Shown piece by piece: positions 37,377 through 46,748 of a DNA stretch of 64,000 nt. The notes beneath the pieces are model-generated. The model saw only the letters and a program-made list of their open reading frames with translations. It was not told where the DNA came from and did not search any database. How positions within the stretch are numbered: position 1 is the stretch's first letter; every line of letters starts with the position of its first letter. This DNA is from Hymenobacter sp. UV11 (GTDB lineage: Bacteria > Bacteroidota > Bacteroidia > Cytophagales > Hymenobacteraceae), in the NCBI RefSeq assembly GCF_004684095.1, contig NZ_SRII01000004.1, positions 124,001 to 188,000 of the forward strand. The letters are read 5' to 3'. The position numbers and the translations under genes were made by a program.

Positions 37377-40301
37377 ATGCGAAAATTGCTGCTGGCGTTG
37401 GTCATAAGTTGCGCCACGGGCGAGCGGGTTTGGGCCCAGAGCCTGCCCATTATTAGCCAGAATCCGGCCGCGCTGCGCTGGCAGGAGCTGCGCAGCCCGC
37501 ACTTTCGGGTGCTGTACCCCGTCGGCATGGACTCGGCGGCCCAGCGCACGGCCGGGCGGCTGGAGGCCGTGCACGGCCCCGAGGGCAGCACGCTGGGCGT
37601 GCAGGCGCCGCCCATCGCGGTGGTGCTGCAAAACCAGACGACCGTGAGCAATGCGTTCGTGACGTTTTTGCCGCGCCACGCCGAGTTTTTCACGACCCCC
37701 GACCAAGGCCAGGGCCTCGGCACCGTGGACTGGCTCGACGGGCTGGTGGTGCACGAGTTTCGGCACGTCAATCAGTTTGACAAGGCGCGGCAGGGGGTAG
37801 GGCGGGCCGTGGTGCCGCTGCTCGGCGATGGCGGGCTGGGCGTGGCGGCGGTGGGCGTGCCGCAGTGGTTTTTTGAGGGCGACGCGGTGGGCTCCGAAAC
37901 GGCCCTTACGCGCAGCGGGCGCGGGCGCATTCCGTACTTCGGCCTGGGCCTGCGGGCCAATTTGCTGAACGGCCGGCTGTATACTTACCAAAAGGCGGTG
38001 AACGGCTCGCTGCGCGACAACGTGCCCGACTGGTACGTGCTGGGCTACTACCTAACGTCTTACGCCAAAGCGCACTACGGCCCTGCCGTGTGGGGCCGGG
38101 TGCTGGACCAGTACTACCGTTTTCCGTTCTATCCGTTCTCGTTTTCCAACGGCCTGCGCCGCACTACCGGCCTGCGCGTGGAGGACCTCTATGCCCGCAC
38201 TATGCGCGAGCTGGACTCGACCTGGCGCGCCCAGCAGGCGGCGCGCCCTACCCCCTCCGCCGTGCGCGAGCTGGCCGGGCAGGCCAACACGCGGGTGTTT
38301 ACGCAGTACCAGTTTCCGCAGTATGTGAACGATAGCACCGTGGTGGCCCTGAAAAGCGGCCTCGGCGACATTGCGCAACTGGTGCTGCTGGGCCGCCACG
38401 GCCGCGAAAAGCGCGTGTTTACGCTGGGCTTGCAGAATATTCCGCAGCTGCTGTCGGTGGGCGGGGGCAAGGTGGTGTGGCCCGAGTTTCGGCAGGACCC
38501 GCGCTGGGGCCAGCGCATCTACTCCGAGCTGAAAGTGCTGGACCTGGCCACCGGCCGCCTCACCCGCGTGGGCAAAAACCAGCGCTACGCCGCCGCCGCC
38601 CTCTCGCCCGATGGCCGCCAGCTGGTGGCCGTGCGCACCGATGAGGCCTACCACCACGCGCTAGTTATTATTGACGCCGCTACGGGCAGCGTTATTCGCA
38701 CGCTGCCCAACCCACGCAACGACTTTTACCAGCAGCCGCGCTGGTCGCCGAGCGGCCAGGCCATCGTGACGGTAGCGCTGAGCGCGGCCGGCAAGACCTT
38801 GCAGCTAATTGAGCCCACCAGTGGGCTGGAGGTCAATATCTTGCCGGTGGCGAATGTGAATTTGGCCAACCCGCAATTGTGGGGCGAATACGTGCTGTAT
38901 AACTCGCCGCAGTCGGGGGTGGATAATATTTACGCCGTCAATTACAGCACCAAGCAGACATACCAGGTGACGAACCGGCCCTTCGGCGCCTACCACGCGG
39001 CTATAAGCCCCGATGGGCAGCACCTGGCCCTGCACGACTACCGCGCCACCGGCGCCCGCGTGGTCGAAATGCCGCTCAACCCCAGCACCTGGACCGCCCT
39101 ACCCACCCCCGCGCTCACCGATGCGCCCGAGCCCTACACCGCTGCCCTGGCGGCCGGTGAGCCGGGCGCGGCGCGCATTACGGCGCTGCTGGCCTCGCCC
39201 GACTCGGCGGGGCCGCGCTACGGGGTGCGGCGCTACCGGCCGCTGGCCCACGCTTTTCGCGTTTTTAGCTACGGCGTGGTGCAGAGTCCCGACGGCAGCG
39301 GCGTGACAGTGGGCGCGCGCTCACAGGATTTTTTGAGCACCACCCAGCTCTTCGCGGGCCTGGGCTACAACCAGACCGAGCGCACGCTGGCTGCCACCGG
39401 CGCACTCAGCTACCAGGGCCGCTACCCCGTGCTCGACGTGGAAGCCACCTACGGCGGGCGCAACGCGGCGCGCTACTTTGACCGGGCCGCGCCGCTCGAT
39501 AGCCTGCGCGGCACCCAGTGGCAATACGCACGGCTGCTAGCCGGCGTCCGCCTGCCGTTGGTGCTCACGCGCTCCAAGTACCTGCAGGCGCTCACGGTGG
39601 GCGGGTACTACCTGCACGAGCGGGTTTTTAATTACACCCCGACCTTCCGCAACAAAAATGAAACTGGGATTACTGGCCCCCTCCACGCCATCCAAACCTC
39701 GCTGAGCTACGCCAGCCAGCTCAAGCAGAGCGCCCGCGACGTGGCGCCGCGCGGCGGGGCCACGCTGCTGGCTACCTACCGCACCACGCCCTTCGGCACC
39801 AGCCTGCAAGCCAGCCAGGTGGGCGTGCAATCGTCGGTATACCTGCCGGGGCTGGGCAAGCACCACGCGCTACGGCTGCGGGGCGGCTTCCAATATCAAC
39901 AGCAGAATCAATACAATTTCGCGGCGGCAATTTCCTTTCCGCGGGCCGAAACAACCTACGTCAGCTTCGACCGGCTGGCGGTGGGTAGCGTCGATTACAG
40001 CCTGCCGCTGGCCTTCGTGCACTGGTCGGTGGGGCGGGTGCTGTACGTGCAGCGCCTGCGGGCCACCGCGTTTTTCGACCTCGCCCAGGGCAGCAGCGTG
40101 GTGCCGCTTCGCCTCACGGCCGGCGGCCCGCTCGTTCCTACCCGCCTCTACCAAAACTACCGCGACGGGGGCGTCGATTTCATGGCCCTTTTCAACGTCT
40201 TTCACCTGCGCACACCCGTTGAGGCGGGCGTGCGGGTAGCGTACAGCAGCTACTTGCAGCAGTTGGTAGTGCAGCCGCTGGCCTTCAATGTGCGCCTGTG
40301 A
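37377..40301 (+). CDS. Large exported metalloprotease-like protein with propeller and barrel regions
   Basis: The protein has 974 residues from ATG 37377, just ahead of the signal peptide (LLLALVISCATGERVWAQ). A gluzincin-like zinc motif HEFRH at residues 126-130 is followed by a Glu in FFEGDAVGSE near 168 as likely third ligand. Residues about 310-600 hold TolB/WD40-like repeats (SPDGRQLVAV, SPSGQAIVTV, SPDGQHLALH), a beta-propeller. The last about 300 residues alternate as in outer-membrane barrel strands and end in VQPLAFNVRL. The architecture resembles Bacteroidota surface proteins of unknown role. The substrate is not known. Confidence 0.75.
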   Translation: MRKLLLALVISCATGERVWAQSLPIISQNPAALRWQELRSPHFRVLYPVGMDSAAQRTAGRLEAVHGPEGSTLGVQAPPIAVVLQNQTTVSNAFVTFLPRHAEFFTTPDQGQGLGTVDWLDGLVVHEFRHVNQFDKARQGVGRAVVPLLGDGGLGVAAVGVPQWFFEGDAVGSETALTRSGRGRIPYFGLGLRANLLNGRLYTYQKAVNGSLRDNVPDWYVLGYYLTSYAKAHYGPAVWGRVLDQYYRFPFYPFSFSNGLRRTTGLRVEDLYARTMRELDSTWRAQQAARPTPSAVRELAGQANTRVFTQYQFPQYVNDSTVVALKSGLGDIAQLVLLGRHGREKRVFTLGLQNIPQLLSVGGGKVVWPEFRQDPRWGQRIYSELKVLDLATGRLTRVGKNQRYAAAALSPDGRQLVAVRTDEAYHHALVIIDAATGSVIRTLPNPRNDFYQQPRWSPSGQAIVTVALSAAGKTLQLIEPTSGLEVNILPVANVNLANPQLWGEYVLYNSPQSGVDNIYAVNYSTKQTYQVTNRPFGAYHAAISPDGQHLALHDYRATGARVVEMPLNPSTWTALPTPALTDAPEPYTAALAAGEPGAARITALLASPDSAGPRYGVRRYRPLAHAFRVFSYGVVQSPDGSGVTVGARSQDFLSTTQLFAGLGYNQTERTLAATGALSYQGRYPVLDVEATYGGRNAARYFDRAAPLDSLRGTQWQYARLLAGVRLPLVLTRSKYLQALTVGGYYLHERVFNYTPTFRNKNETGITGPLHAIQTSLSYASQLKQSARDVAPRGGATLLATYRTTPFGTSLQASQVGVQSSVYLPGLGKHHALRLRGGFQYQQQNQYNFAAAISFPRAETTYVSFDRLAVGSVDYSLPLAFVHWSVGRVLYVQRLRATAFFDLAQGSSVVPLRLTAGGPLVPTRLYQNYRDGGVDFMALFNVFHLRTPVEAGVRVAYSSYLQQLVVQPLAFNVRL

Positions 40302-40383
40302 GTCGGTTTGGGTTGGGTCGGCTGCGCGAACAGACACGGCGCCGAAACGAGGGGGTAGGGTCGTTTCAAAGCTATGCGGCTGG

Positions 40384-41715
40384 TCAGACGATGGCCTTCA
40401 CATCGACCTCTTTTTCCTTAATTGGCGCCTTGGCCTTGCCAATGATGTAGCGCATGCCTTTGTCTTGGGTGAGGTAATTCCAGCCCCAGGCCAGGAATAC
40501 CGACAGGCGGTTGCGGAAGCTCACCAAGGCCAGCACGTGCACGAAGCTCCAGGCCAGCCAGCCTAGCCAGCCCGTGATGTGGTATTGCTTGCCAAAGAGC
40601 TGAATATCACCCACTGCGCGGTGCCGGCCAATAGTGGCCATCGTGCCCTTATCCTCGTAGTGAAAGGGCTGCATGGGCTGTTGGCTAAGCACCCGCTTGA
40701 GGTTGTCGCCCAGCAGCTCGCCTTGCTGAATGGCCGGCTGCGCCACCTGCGGGTGGCCTTCGGGGTAGGTCGGCGTGGCCATCTGGGCAATGTCGCCGAT
40801 GGCAAATACGTGGTTGTAGCCCTTCACCTGGTTGAACTCGTTGACTTGGTAGCGGTTCGACTTGAGGAGCGCGGCCGGGTCGAGGCCGGCGATGGGCGCG
40901 CCCGTGACGCCCGCCGCCCAAATAAGCGTGCGCGTGATGAGCCGCTCACCGCTTTTCAGCGTTACCGTGTAGCCGTCGTACGAGGTCACGCGGTTGTCGA
41001 GCCACACCCGTACGCCCAGTTCCTCCAGGTACTTGAGCGCGTGCGCCGAAGCCTCGGCCGACATGCCCTTGAGCAGCACCGGCCCGCTCTGGATGAGGTG
41101 AATGTCCATCTGCTTGAGGTCGAGCTCGCGGTAATCGCGCGGAAACACGTGGGCCCGCAGCTCGCTCAGCGCGCCGGCCATTTCGACGCCGGTAGGGCCG
41201 CCGCCCACAATCACGAAGTCGAGCAGGCTGTTGAGCTGCTCCACATCGCCGATTTGCAGCGCCTGCTCAAAGTTGGAGAGCAGCGTATTGCGCAGCTCAA
41301 TGGCATCGCTCACGCTCTTGAGGCTGATGGAGGTTTTCTCCATCAGCTTGTCGCCAAAGTAGTTGGAGGTAGTGCCGGTGGCCAGCACCAGGTAGTCGAA
41401 GCGCAGCAGGCCAATGGAAGTCTCCACCACCTGCGCCGTGGCATCGATGGACAGCACCTCGGCCATGCGGAAGTAAAAATTCTCCTGCTCAGTCAGGATT
41501 TTACGGAACGGCGACACGATGCTGTCGGCATTCAGCCCCGCCGTAGCTACTTGGTAGAGTAGGGGTTGAAAGGCATGGTAGTTCAGCTTATCAATGAGTA
41601 CTACCTGCACCGGGGCGTCGGCCAGCGACTTGGCCAGGGCCAGCCCCCCGAAGCCGCCACCAACGATGACGACGCGGGGCTTGCCCAGGTCTGCGATTTT
41701 CGTGAGTCCTTCCAT
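40384..41715 (-). CDS. Type II NADH dehydrogenase
   Basis: The protein has 443 residues. Two dinucleotide-binding motifs are VVIVGGGFGGLALAKSL (FAD, near residue 14) and FVIVGGGPTGVEMAGAL (NADH, near 166). Family markers are NYHAFQPLLYQVATAGL, LIWAAGVTGAPI, and FAIGDIAQM. A C-terminal amphipathic/hydrophobic region (WLGWLAWSFVHVLALVSFRNRLSVF) anchors it at the inner membrane. It passes electrons from NADH to the quinone pool without proton pumping. Confidence 0.93.
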   Translation of the reverse strand: MEGLTKIADLGKPRVVIVGGGFGGLALAKSLADAPVQVVLIDKLNYHAFQPLLYQVATAGLNADSIVSPFRKILTEQENFYFRMAEVLSIDATAQVVETSIGLLRFDYLVLATGTTSNYFGDKLMEKTSISLKSVSDAIELRNTLLSNFEQALQIGDVEQLNSLLDFVIVGGGPTGVEMAGALSELRAHVFPRDYRELDLKQMDIHLIQSGPVLLKGMSAEASAHALKYLEELGVRVWLDNRVTSYDGYTVTLKSGERLITRTLIWAAGVTGAPIAGLDPAALLKSNRYQVNEFNQVKGYNHVFAIGDIAQMATPTYPEGHPQVAQPAIQQGELLGDNLKRVLSQQPMQPFHYEDKGTMATIGRHRAVGDIQLFGKQYHITGWLGWLAWSFVHVLALVSFRNRLSVFLAWGWNYLTQDKGMRYIIGKAKAPIKEKEVDVKAIV

Positions 41716-41867
41716 AAGGTAAAGATGCGTGCGCCTACCCCTTCTCAGGAGCTTCTACCGGTCAATACGGCCGCGCCGCGCCGCGCGTTCAGCCAAGCTC
41801 AACCATAACCCCAGCGTGCAATAAGCGGTATGTAGCATACTTCTACTCTTCCCTACCTTCCTTTTCC

Positions 41868-42467
41868 ATGAAAAAAATTCTGTTAGGCCTCGCTCTCGCG
41901 TTGGGCGGCGGGCTAAGCGCCTGTACCTCCGGCGTTAATGTAGAGCAGCGCGATAATGTCAACTTTAGCAAGTACCGCACCTTCGACTTTGCCGATACGA
42001 AAGTAAAAACCAACGGCAACCAAAACCCGCTGCTGAACAGCCCCATCGCCCAGGACCACATCAAGCAGGCCATTGCCGGCGAGCTCACCAAACGTGGCCT
42101 GCGGCAGGTAGAAAACAGCCCCGACCTGTTGGTTACTACCCACACCTACGTTGATGAAGCTGAGCGCACGGTGTATAACAATAGCTACCCCGGCGCGGGC
42201 TTTGCCTACCCCTACTCCGTGGGTTACCGCGGGGCCTTCCTGCCCATCAACTACGGCTACTACTATTCGCCTGCCTACTACCAAACGTCGCATACCGAGC
42301 AGTATACCGAGGGCACGCTGATAATTGACTTTATCGACCGCCGCACCAACAACCTCGTGTGGCGCGGCTCGATGGCCGACCCGGTAGACGACCCCGGCCG
42401 CCTGGGCCGCGAGTTCAGCGCCTCAGCCAAAGATATTCTGGACAAATTTCCGGTCGAGAAAAAGTAG
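41868..42467 (+). CDS. DUF4136 lipoprotein
   Basis: The protein has 199 residues with a lipobox LGGGLSAC (Cys19). The DUF4136 pattern includes NFSKYRTFDFADTKVK at the start, LTKRGLRQVENSPDLLVTTHTYVDE, a Tyr-rich middle (YGYYYSPAYYQT), and the end LIIDFIDRRTNNLVWRGSM. It is an envelope lipoprotein of unknown role. A strong hairpin follows the stop. Confidence 0.9.
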   Translation: MKKILLGLALALGGGLSACTSGVNVEQRDNVNFSKYRTFDFADTKVKTNGNQNPLLNSPIAQDHIKQAIAGELTKRGLRQVENSPDLLVTTHTYVDEAERTVYNNSYPGAGFAYPYSVGYRGAFLPINYGYYYSPAYYQTSHTEQYTEGTLIIDFIDRRTNNLVWRGSMADPVDDPGRLGREFSASAKDILDKFPVEKK

Positions 42468-42476
42468 TTGCTCTCA

Positions 42477-42522
42477 CCCACGAAGAAGGCCCGCAGCGTT
42501 AGTTGCGGGCCTTCTTCGTGGG
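42477..42522 (+). terminator. Long perfect hairpin after the DUF4136 gene
   Basis: A nineteen-base stem (CCCACGAAGAAGGCCCGCA and complement) has an 8-base loop. No T-run follows, so it may act as a terminator or as an mRNA stabiliser. Confidence 0.7.
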
Positions 42523-42598
42523 CGTTAGGGTAGGCTGTGTACTGTCAGCGGCGGGGGTACTTGCCAGACTGGCTTACTTTGTGAAAAAGCTGCGTTGT

Positions 42599-43858
42599 AT
42601 GCCCGATTCTAGTTCGACCGTTCCCCGCCTCACCTATTTGCGCATCAAGAACTACCGCGCCCTGCGCGACGTGGAATTTCGCGACCTCACGCCGCTCACG
42701 GTACTCATCGGCCCTAATGGCAGCGGTAAAAGCACCGTGCTGGATGCCTTGGATTTTCTGGCTGAAGCCGTGCGGGGGAATATGCAAGCAGCTTGGGAAA
42801 AGCGCGACCGGTTTCGCGGAATGCGAACGCGGGGGAGTGAGGAAAATATTGAGTTTAAGGTAACAATTATAAATGATTTGTATGATTACTCATTAGATTA
42901 TTCTTTGTCAATACAAGAGAGCGCTGGCGAACTGTTCATTCTAAATGAGAAGTTTATTGAAAAAAATGGAGTAGGTAAAGCGCAGGTGGCCTATGTGCTA
43001 TCAAAGTCTCAAGGTTGGTATTCACACTTTGAAATCTTCAAAATAAAGGAAAATGAAGAAGTGCCTGAAAGTGCGTTTGATAATGACTTGGAATCAGTTT
43101 TTGATGGTAATGGCACTGCGCGTTCGCAAACCAATTCAGTAGAAATTCTAATTTCATTTGATAATCCTTTAAAGGAAAAGGCAGTTGTTTTTGATAAATT
43201 AATTAGCTCCTACCGCCTCTTTCACCTCACCGACGATCACCTTAAAGGCTACTCCGACGCGGGCCCACGCGAGAAGCTCTCGCCCAACGGCGACAACCTG
43301 CCTAATGTGTTCTACTACCTGCACGAGCGGCACCCCGAAACCCTCGCTAGAATAACGGCACAGCTGCGGCGCTGGGTGCCCCAACTAGCTGATATTGTGC
43401 CCGAAATAACCAGCGACGAGCGCCTGCTGCTGCGTTTTAAGGATGGGCCGTTTGAGAAGCCGCTGCCGGCGCAGTACATGTCGGGTGGCACCATGCGGCT
43501 GGCCGCCTTGCTCACGCTGCTCTACGAGCCGAACGCGACGGGCCTGCTGGGCATCGAAGAGCCCGAAAATGAGCTGCACCCGCAGCTGCTACCCCGCTTG
43601 GCCGAGGAGCTGATTACAGCTTCCGAAACGCGGCAGTTGCTGGTAGCCACGCACTCGCCCGCGCTGCTTAACGCCCTGGCGCCCGAGCAAGTTTGGATTT
43701 TGCACCGCGGGCCCGATGGCTATACCCAAGCCACGCGCACGGCCGACCTGCCCGGCATTCCGGCAATGGTAGAGGAAGGCTCACCGCTGGGCTACCTGTG
43801 GGCCCGCAATTTCTTTGATGTGGGAAATCCGCTCGATTCGCCGCTGGCCAGCAAGTAG
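42599..43858 (+). CDS. AAA family ATPase (RecF/OLD-like, AAA_21 type)
   Basis: The protein has 419 residues from ATG 42599; the open frame further upstream includes the hairpin. Walker A is GPNGSGKST (residues 38-46), preceded by the family pattern LRIKNYRALRDVEF. The signature-like motif is YMSGGTMRLAALLTLLYEP, Walker B is GLLGIEEPENELHPQ, and the H-loop is LVATHSPALLNAL. A stretch at 42840-43205 (residues about 81-203) is markedly AT-rich compared with the rest. The gene is followed by a DUF4276 gene with a 2-base gap. This pairing suggests an ATPase-nuclease defence module (inference). Confidence 0.85.
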   Translation: MPDSSSTVPRLTYLRIKNYRALRDVEFRDLTPLTVLIGPNGSGKSTVLDALDFLAEAVRGNMQAAWEKRDRFRGMRTRGSEENIEFKVTIINDLYDYSLDYSLSIQESAGELFILNEKFIEKNGVGKAQVAYVLSKSQGWYSHFEIFKIKENEEVPESAFDNDLESVFDGNGTARSQTNSVEILISFDNPLKEKAVVFDKLISSYRLFHLTDDHLKGYSDAGPREKLSPNGDNLPNVFYYLHERHPETLARITAQLRRWVPQLADIVPEITSDERLLLRFKDGPFEKPLPAQYMSGGTMRLAALLTLLYEPNATGLLGIEEPENELHPQLLPRLAEELITASETRQLLVATHSPALLNALAPEQVWILHRGPDGYTQATRTADLPGIPAMVEEGSPLGYLWARNFFDVGNPLDSPLASK

Positions 43859-43860
43859 TT

Positions 43861-44472
43861 ATGCGCGTAGAGTTTCTGGTGGAAGAGCCATCGGCCCAGG
43901 CAGCGCTAGAGGTATTGTTGCCGCGCCTGCTGCCGGCTGGCTGCGCATTTCGGGTGCGGCCTTTCGACGGCTGGCAAGACCTGTTAGGCGATTTGCGTGT
44001 GCTGTTGCGCGGCTACCACCGCCGCATTATGCGCGAGGGCGAAACCGACCTGCGGATAGTGATTTTGCTCGACGGCGACGGTATTTGTACCCGTCGCAAA
44101 GCCAGCGTGGAAGAAAAAGCGGCCGAAGCCGGTCTGCTCACGCGGCGCACGGCGGGTCCCGACCAGCCTTTTCATGTCTTCACGCCCATCGCCGTGCAAG
44201 AGCTGGAAGCCTGGTGGCTGGGCGACCGCGCCGCTATTATAGCCGCCTACCCCGGCGTAAAGGCCCCGCATTTCAAGGGCATAGTGCGTGACCCCGACAG
44301 CCTGCCCAAACCCAATGAAACGCTGTGGGCGGTGCTCAAGCAAGGCCGCTACTTCGCCGCTGGCAAGCGCAAAAGCCAATGGGCCACCGACATCAGCCGG
44401 CACCTCGACCCGGCCCGCAATGCCTCGCCCAGCTTCCGGTACTTCTGCGAGGGTTTGGCAGCGCTGCGTTAG
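43861..44472 (+). CDS. DUF4276 family (TOPRIM-like) protein
   Basis: The protein has 203 residues. The TOPRIM-like core has Glu8/Glu9 in EFLVEEPSA, where the family usually has VEG.TE, then Asp71 and Asp73 in VILLDGDG, and the family marker IAVQELEAWWLGD. It ends in SPSFRYFCEGLAAL. The TOPRIM residues suggest metal-dependent nuclease-type chemistry, unproven for DUF4276. It is translationally coupled to the AAA ATPase upstream and overlaps the tail of the convergent acyl-CoA synthetase gene by 4 bases. Confidence 0.8.
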   Translation: MRVEFLVEEPSAQAALEVLLPRLLPAGCAFRVRPFDGWQDLLGDLRVLLRGYHRRIMREGETDLRIVILLDGDGICTRRKASVEEKAAEAGLLTRRTAGPDQPFHVFTPIAVQELEAWWLGDRAAIIAAYPGVKAPHFKGIVRDPDSLPKPNETLWAVLKQGRYFAAGKRKSQWATDISRHLDPARNASPSFRYFCEGLAALR

Positions 44473-46160
44473 CTCGGCTCTTTTTCATAGAAAAATTCCT
44501 CCCTACCCCCCCCTTCTCCGCTGGGGCGGGCGCGTAGCTCCACGCGCCGGATTTTGCCGCTGATGGTCTTGGGTAGCTCGGCCACAAACTCCAGCACGCG
44601 GGGCATTTTGTAGGGCGCGAGGTGGGCGCGGCCGTAGCCAAACAGCTCGCGGGCCAGCGCGGGGGTAGGGGCCGCGCCTGGGGTGATAATTACGAAAGCC
44701 TTGATTTCATGGCCCTTGATGGGGTGCGGCACGCCCACCACGGCGGCCTCCACCACGGCCGGGTGCTCGATGAGCACGCTCTCCACCTCGAACGGGCCCA
44801 CGCGGTAGTCGCTCGATTTTATCACGTCGTCGTCGCGGCCCACAAACCACAGGTAGCCGTCGGGGTCGCGGTAGGCTTTGTCGCCGGTGTAGTACAGGCC
44901 GTGCCGAAACACGCTGGCCGCCCGCTCGGGCTCGCCAAAATATTCCTTGAACAAGCCGTTGGCCTGGCCCGTATCGGTGCGCACCGCGATGTGCCCTTCG
45001 GCCAGGTCGGGCAGCAATCGACCCTCATCGTCAGCAATCACGATGTCGTACATAAACGACGGCTGGCCCATACTGCCTGGGCGCACGGCGCTGCCGGGCA
45101 GATTGTATATCATGGCCGTGCTCTCGGTTTGGCCGTAGCCATCGCGCAATAAAATGCCCGTGCCGCGCTGCCAGGCCGCTATCACTTCGGGGTTTAGCGG
45201 CTCGCCGGCGCTCACGCATTCGCGAAAAGTGAAGGGGTAGGGCGCCAGGTTTTCGAGCACCAGCAGGCGCAGCACGGTGGGCGGCGCGCAAAACGTGGTG
45301 ACGCGCTCGCGCACCAGCGCCGCCAGCAGCGGCTCCGCCGCAAAGCGCCCGCTGCCCTGGTAGGCCACCAGCGTGGCGCCCACGCTGAGCGGCGCAAAAA
45401 AGCTGCTCCAGGCAAACTTGGCCCAGCCCGACTGCGCAATGTTGCAGTGCCGGTCGCCGGGCCGCAGCCCAATCCAGGCGGCGGTGCTGAGGTGGCCGAC
45501 GGGGTACGAAAAGTGCGTGTGCGTCACCACTTTGGGTAGGCCGGTGGTGCCCGAGGTGAAGAATAAAAACAGCGGGTCGTCGGGCCGCGTGGGGGCGGCC
45601 TCGGCGGTGGCGGGCAGCCCGGCCAGGCCGGCAAACCCTACCCAGCCTGGCCGCTCGGTGGTGCCCACCAGCATCTTGAGGCCAATGCGCTGGCCCAGGG
45701 CCTGCTCGGCGGCGTCGATTTTGGCGGCGTTCTCGGCGTCGGCAATCACCACGGCGGGCAGCAGCCGGCTGAAGCGGTATTCCAAGTCGCTCACCGTGAG
45801 AATGCTGGCCGCCGGTATCAGCAGCTGTCCGCCCTTGATGCCGGCCACGTAGGTATCCCAGAGCTCGGCGCATACGGGCACCATCAGCAGCACGGCCTGG
45901 CCCGGCGCTACCCCGGCCCCGCGCCAGAAGTTGAGCAGCTGGTTGGCGTGGGCGGCCAGCTCGGCGTAGCTAATGGCCTGGCTGCTCGCGTCGTCGGCCA
46001 GCACCAGGGCTGGCTGGTGGGGGCGCTCGGCCACGTGCAGGCCCTCCAGAATATCAGTTGTCCAGTTAAAGAATTCGGGTTTCGGAAGGGGCCGCTCGGC
46101 TAGCTCGGCGTAGGCGCCCGCCTCGGCTAGGCGCTGAAAATGACGGAAGTAGGCTTGCAT
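44469..46160 (-). CDS. AMP-binding acyl-CoA synthetase (ACSM-like)
   Basis: The protein has 563 residues. Adenylation motifs are FLFFTSGTTGLPKVVTHTH (P-loop-like), DGYGQTESTAMIY, GYLWFVGRDDDVIKSSDYRVGPFEVE, and the C-terminal catalytic Lys in PKTISGKIRRVELR. The arrangement fits medium-chain or aromatic acyl-CoA synthetases, which form an acyl-AMP and then an acyl-CoA. The substrate cannot be fixed from sequence. The last 20 or so residues are low-complexity. No close operon partner is seen. Confidence 0.9.
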   Translation of the reverse strand: MQAYFRHFQRLAEAGAYAELAERPLPKPEFFNWTTDILEGLHVAERPHQPALVLADDASSQAISYAELAAHANQLLNFWRGAGVAPGQAVLLMVPVCAELWDTYVAGIKGGQLLIPAASILTVSDLEYRFSRLLPAVVIADAENAAKIDAAEQALGQRIGLKMLVGTTERPGWVGFAGLAGLPATAEAAPTRPDDPLFLFFTSGTTGLPKVVTHTHFSYPVGHLSTAAWIGLRPGDRHCNIAQSGWAKFAWSSFFAPLSVGATLVAYQGSGRFAAEPLLAALVRERVTTFCAPPTVLRLLVLENLAPYPFTFRECVSAGEPLNPEVIAAWQRGTGILLRDGYGQTESTAMIYNLPGSAVRPGSMGQPSFMYDIVIADDEGRLLPDLAEGHIAVRTDTGQANGLFKEYFGEPERAASVFRHGLYYTGDKAYRDPDGYLWFVGRDDDVIKSSDYRVGPFEVESVLIEHPAVVEAAVVGVPHPIKGHEIKAFVIITPGAAPTPALARELFGYGRAHLAPYKMPRVLEFVAELPKTISGKIRRVELRARPSGEGGGREEFFYEKEPS

Positions 46161-46295
46161 ACGCAGCAGGGGGGTAGGGTGGGATACGCGAAGGTAAACC
46201 GTGCCCCGCCGCCCGGCCGCCCGGCCCCGATAGGAACGATTTAGGCTGCTTCATAAGTTTACGCCAGTACTCTGCCATTAGCTTAGTGCCCTACA

Positions 46296-46748
46296 ATGAA
46301 TGCTTTGCCCCTGACCGCGCTTCTCCTGAGTAGCTCCATACTCAGCGCTGGAACGGCCCCGCGGCCCGCCCCGGCTACCCAGCTCGTCACGATTGTGGTG
46401 TCGGACCTGGCTTCCACGCAGGCCCAGATAAAGCTCAACTTCTACAACGAGCCCGATAAGTTTCTAAAGGATGGGCAGATGGCCATTCGGCTGTTTGTGA
46501 AGCCCGAGGGTAAAAACGAGATTACGGTGCCCGTGGAGCTGGCCCCCGGCGAGTGGGCCGTGGCTCTGACCCAGGACCTTAACAATAACAACAAGCTCGA
46601 CAAGAACTTCCTGGGTATCCCGACCGAGCCGTTTGCGTTTTCCAACAACGTGAAGCCCCGCCTCGCGGCTCCCAGCTTTCAGCAGTGCAAGTTCACGGTC
46701 GATGGCCCCGGCCAGGTAGTGACTATTACCTCCTGGAACGACTTTTAG
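46296..46748 (+). CDS. DUF2141 secreted protein
   Basis: The protein has 150 residues with a signal peptide (LTALLLSSSILSAG). The DUF2141 pattern is VTIVVSDLASTQAQIKLNFYN, and the calcium-like loop QDLNNNNKLDKNFLGIPTEPFAFSNN is the family hallmark. It is an exported protein of unknown function. It overlaps the convergent DUF1905 gene by 4 bases (TTAG holds both stop codons). Confidence 0.9.
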   Translation: MNALPLTALLLSSSILSAGTAPRPAPATQLVTIVVSDLASTQAQIKLNFYNEPDKFLKDGQMAIRLFVKPEGKNEITVPVELAPGEWAVALTQDLNNNNKLDKNFLGIPTEPFAFSNNVKPRLAAPSFQQCKFTVDGPGQVVTITSWNDF

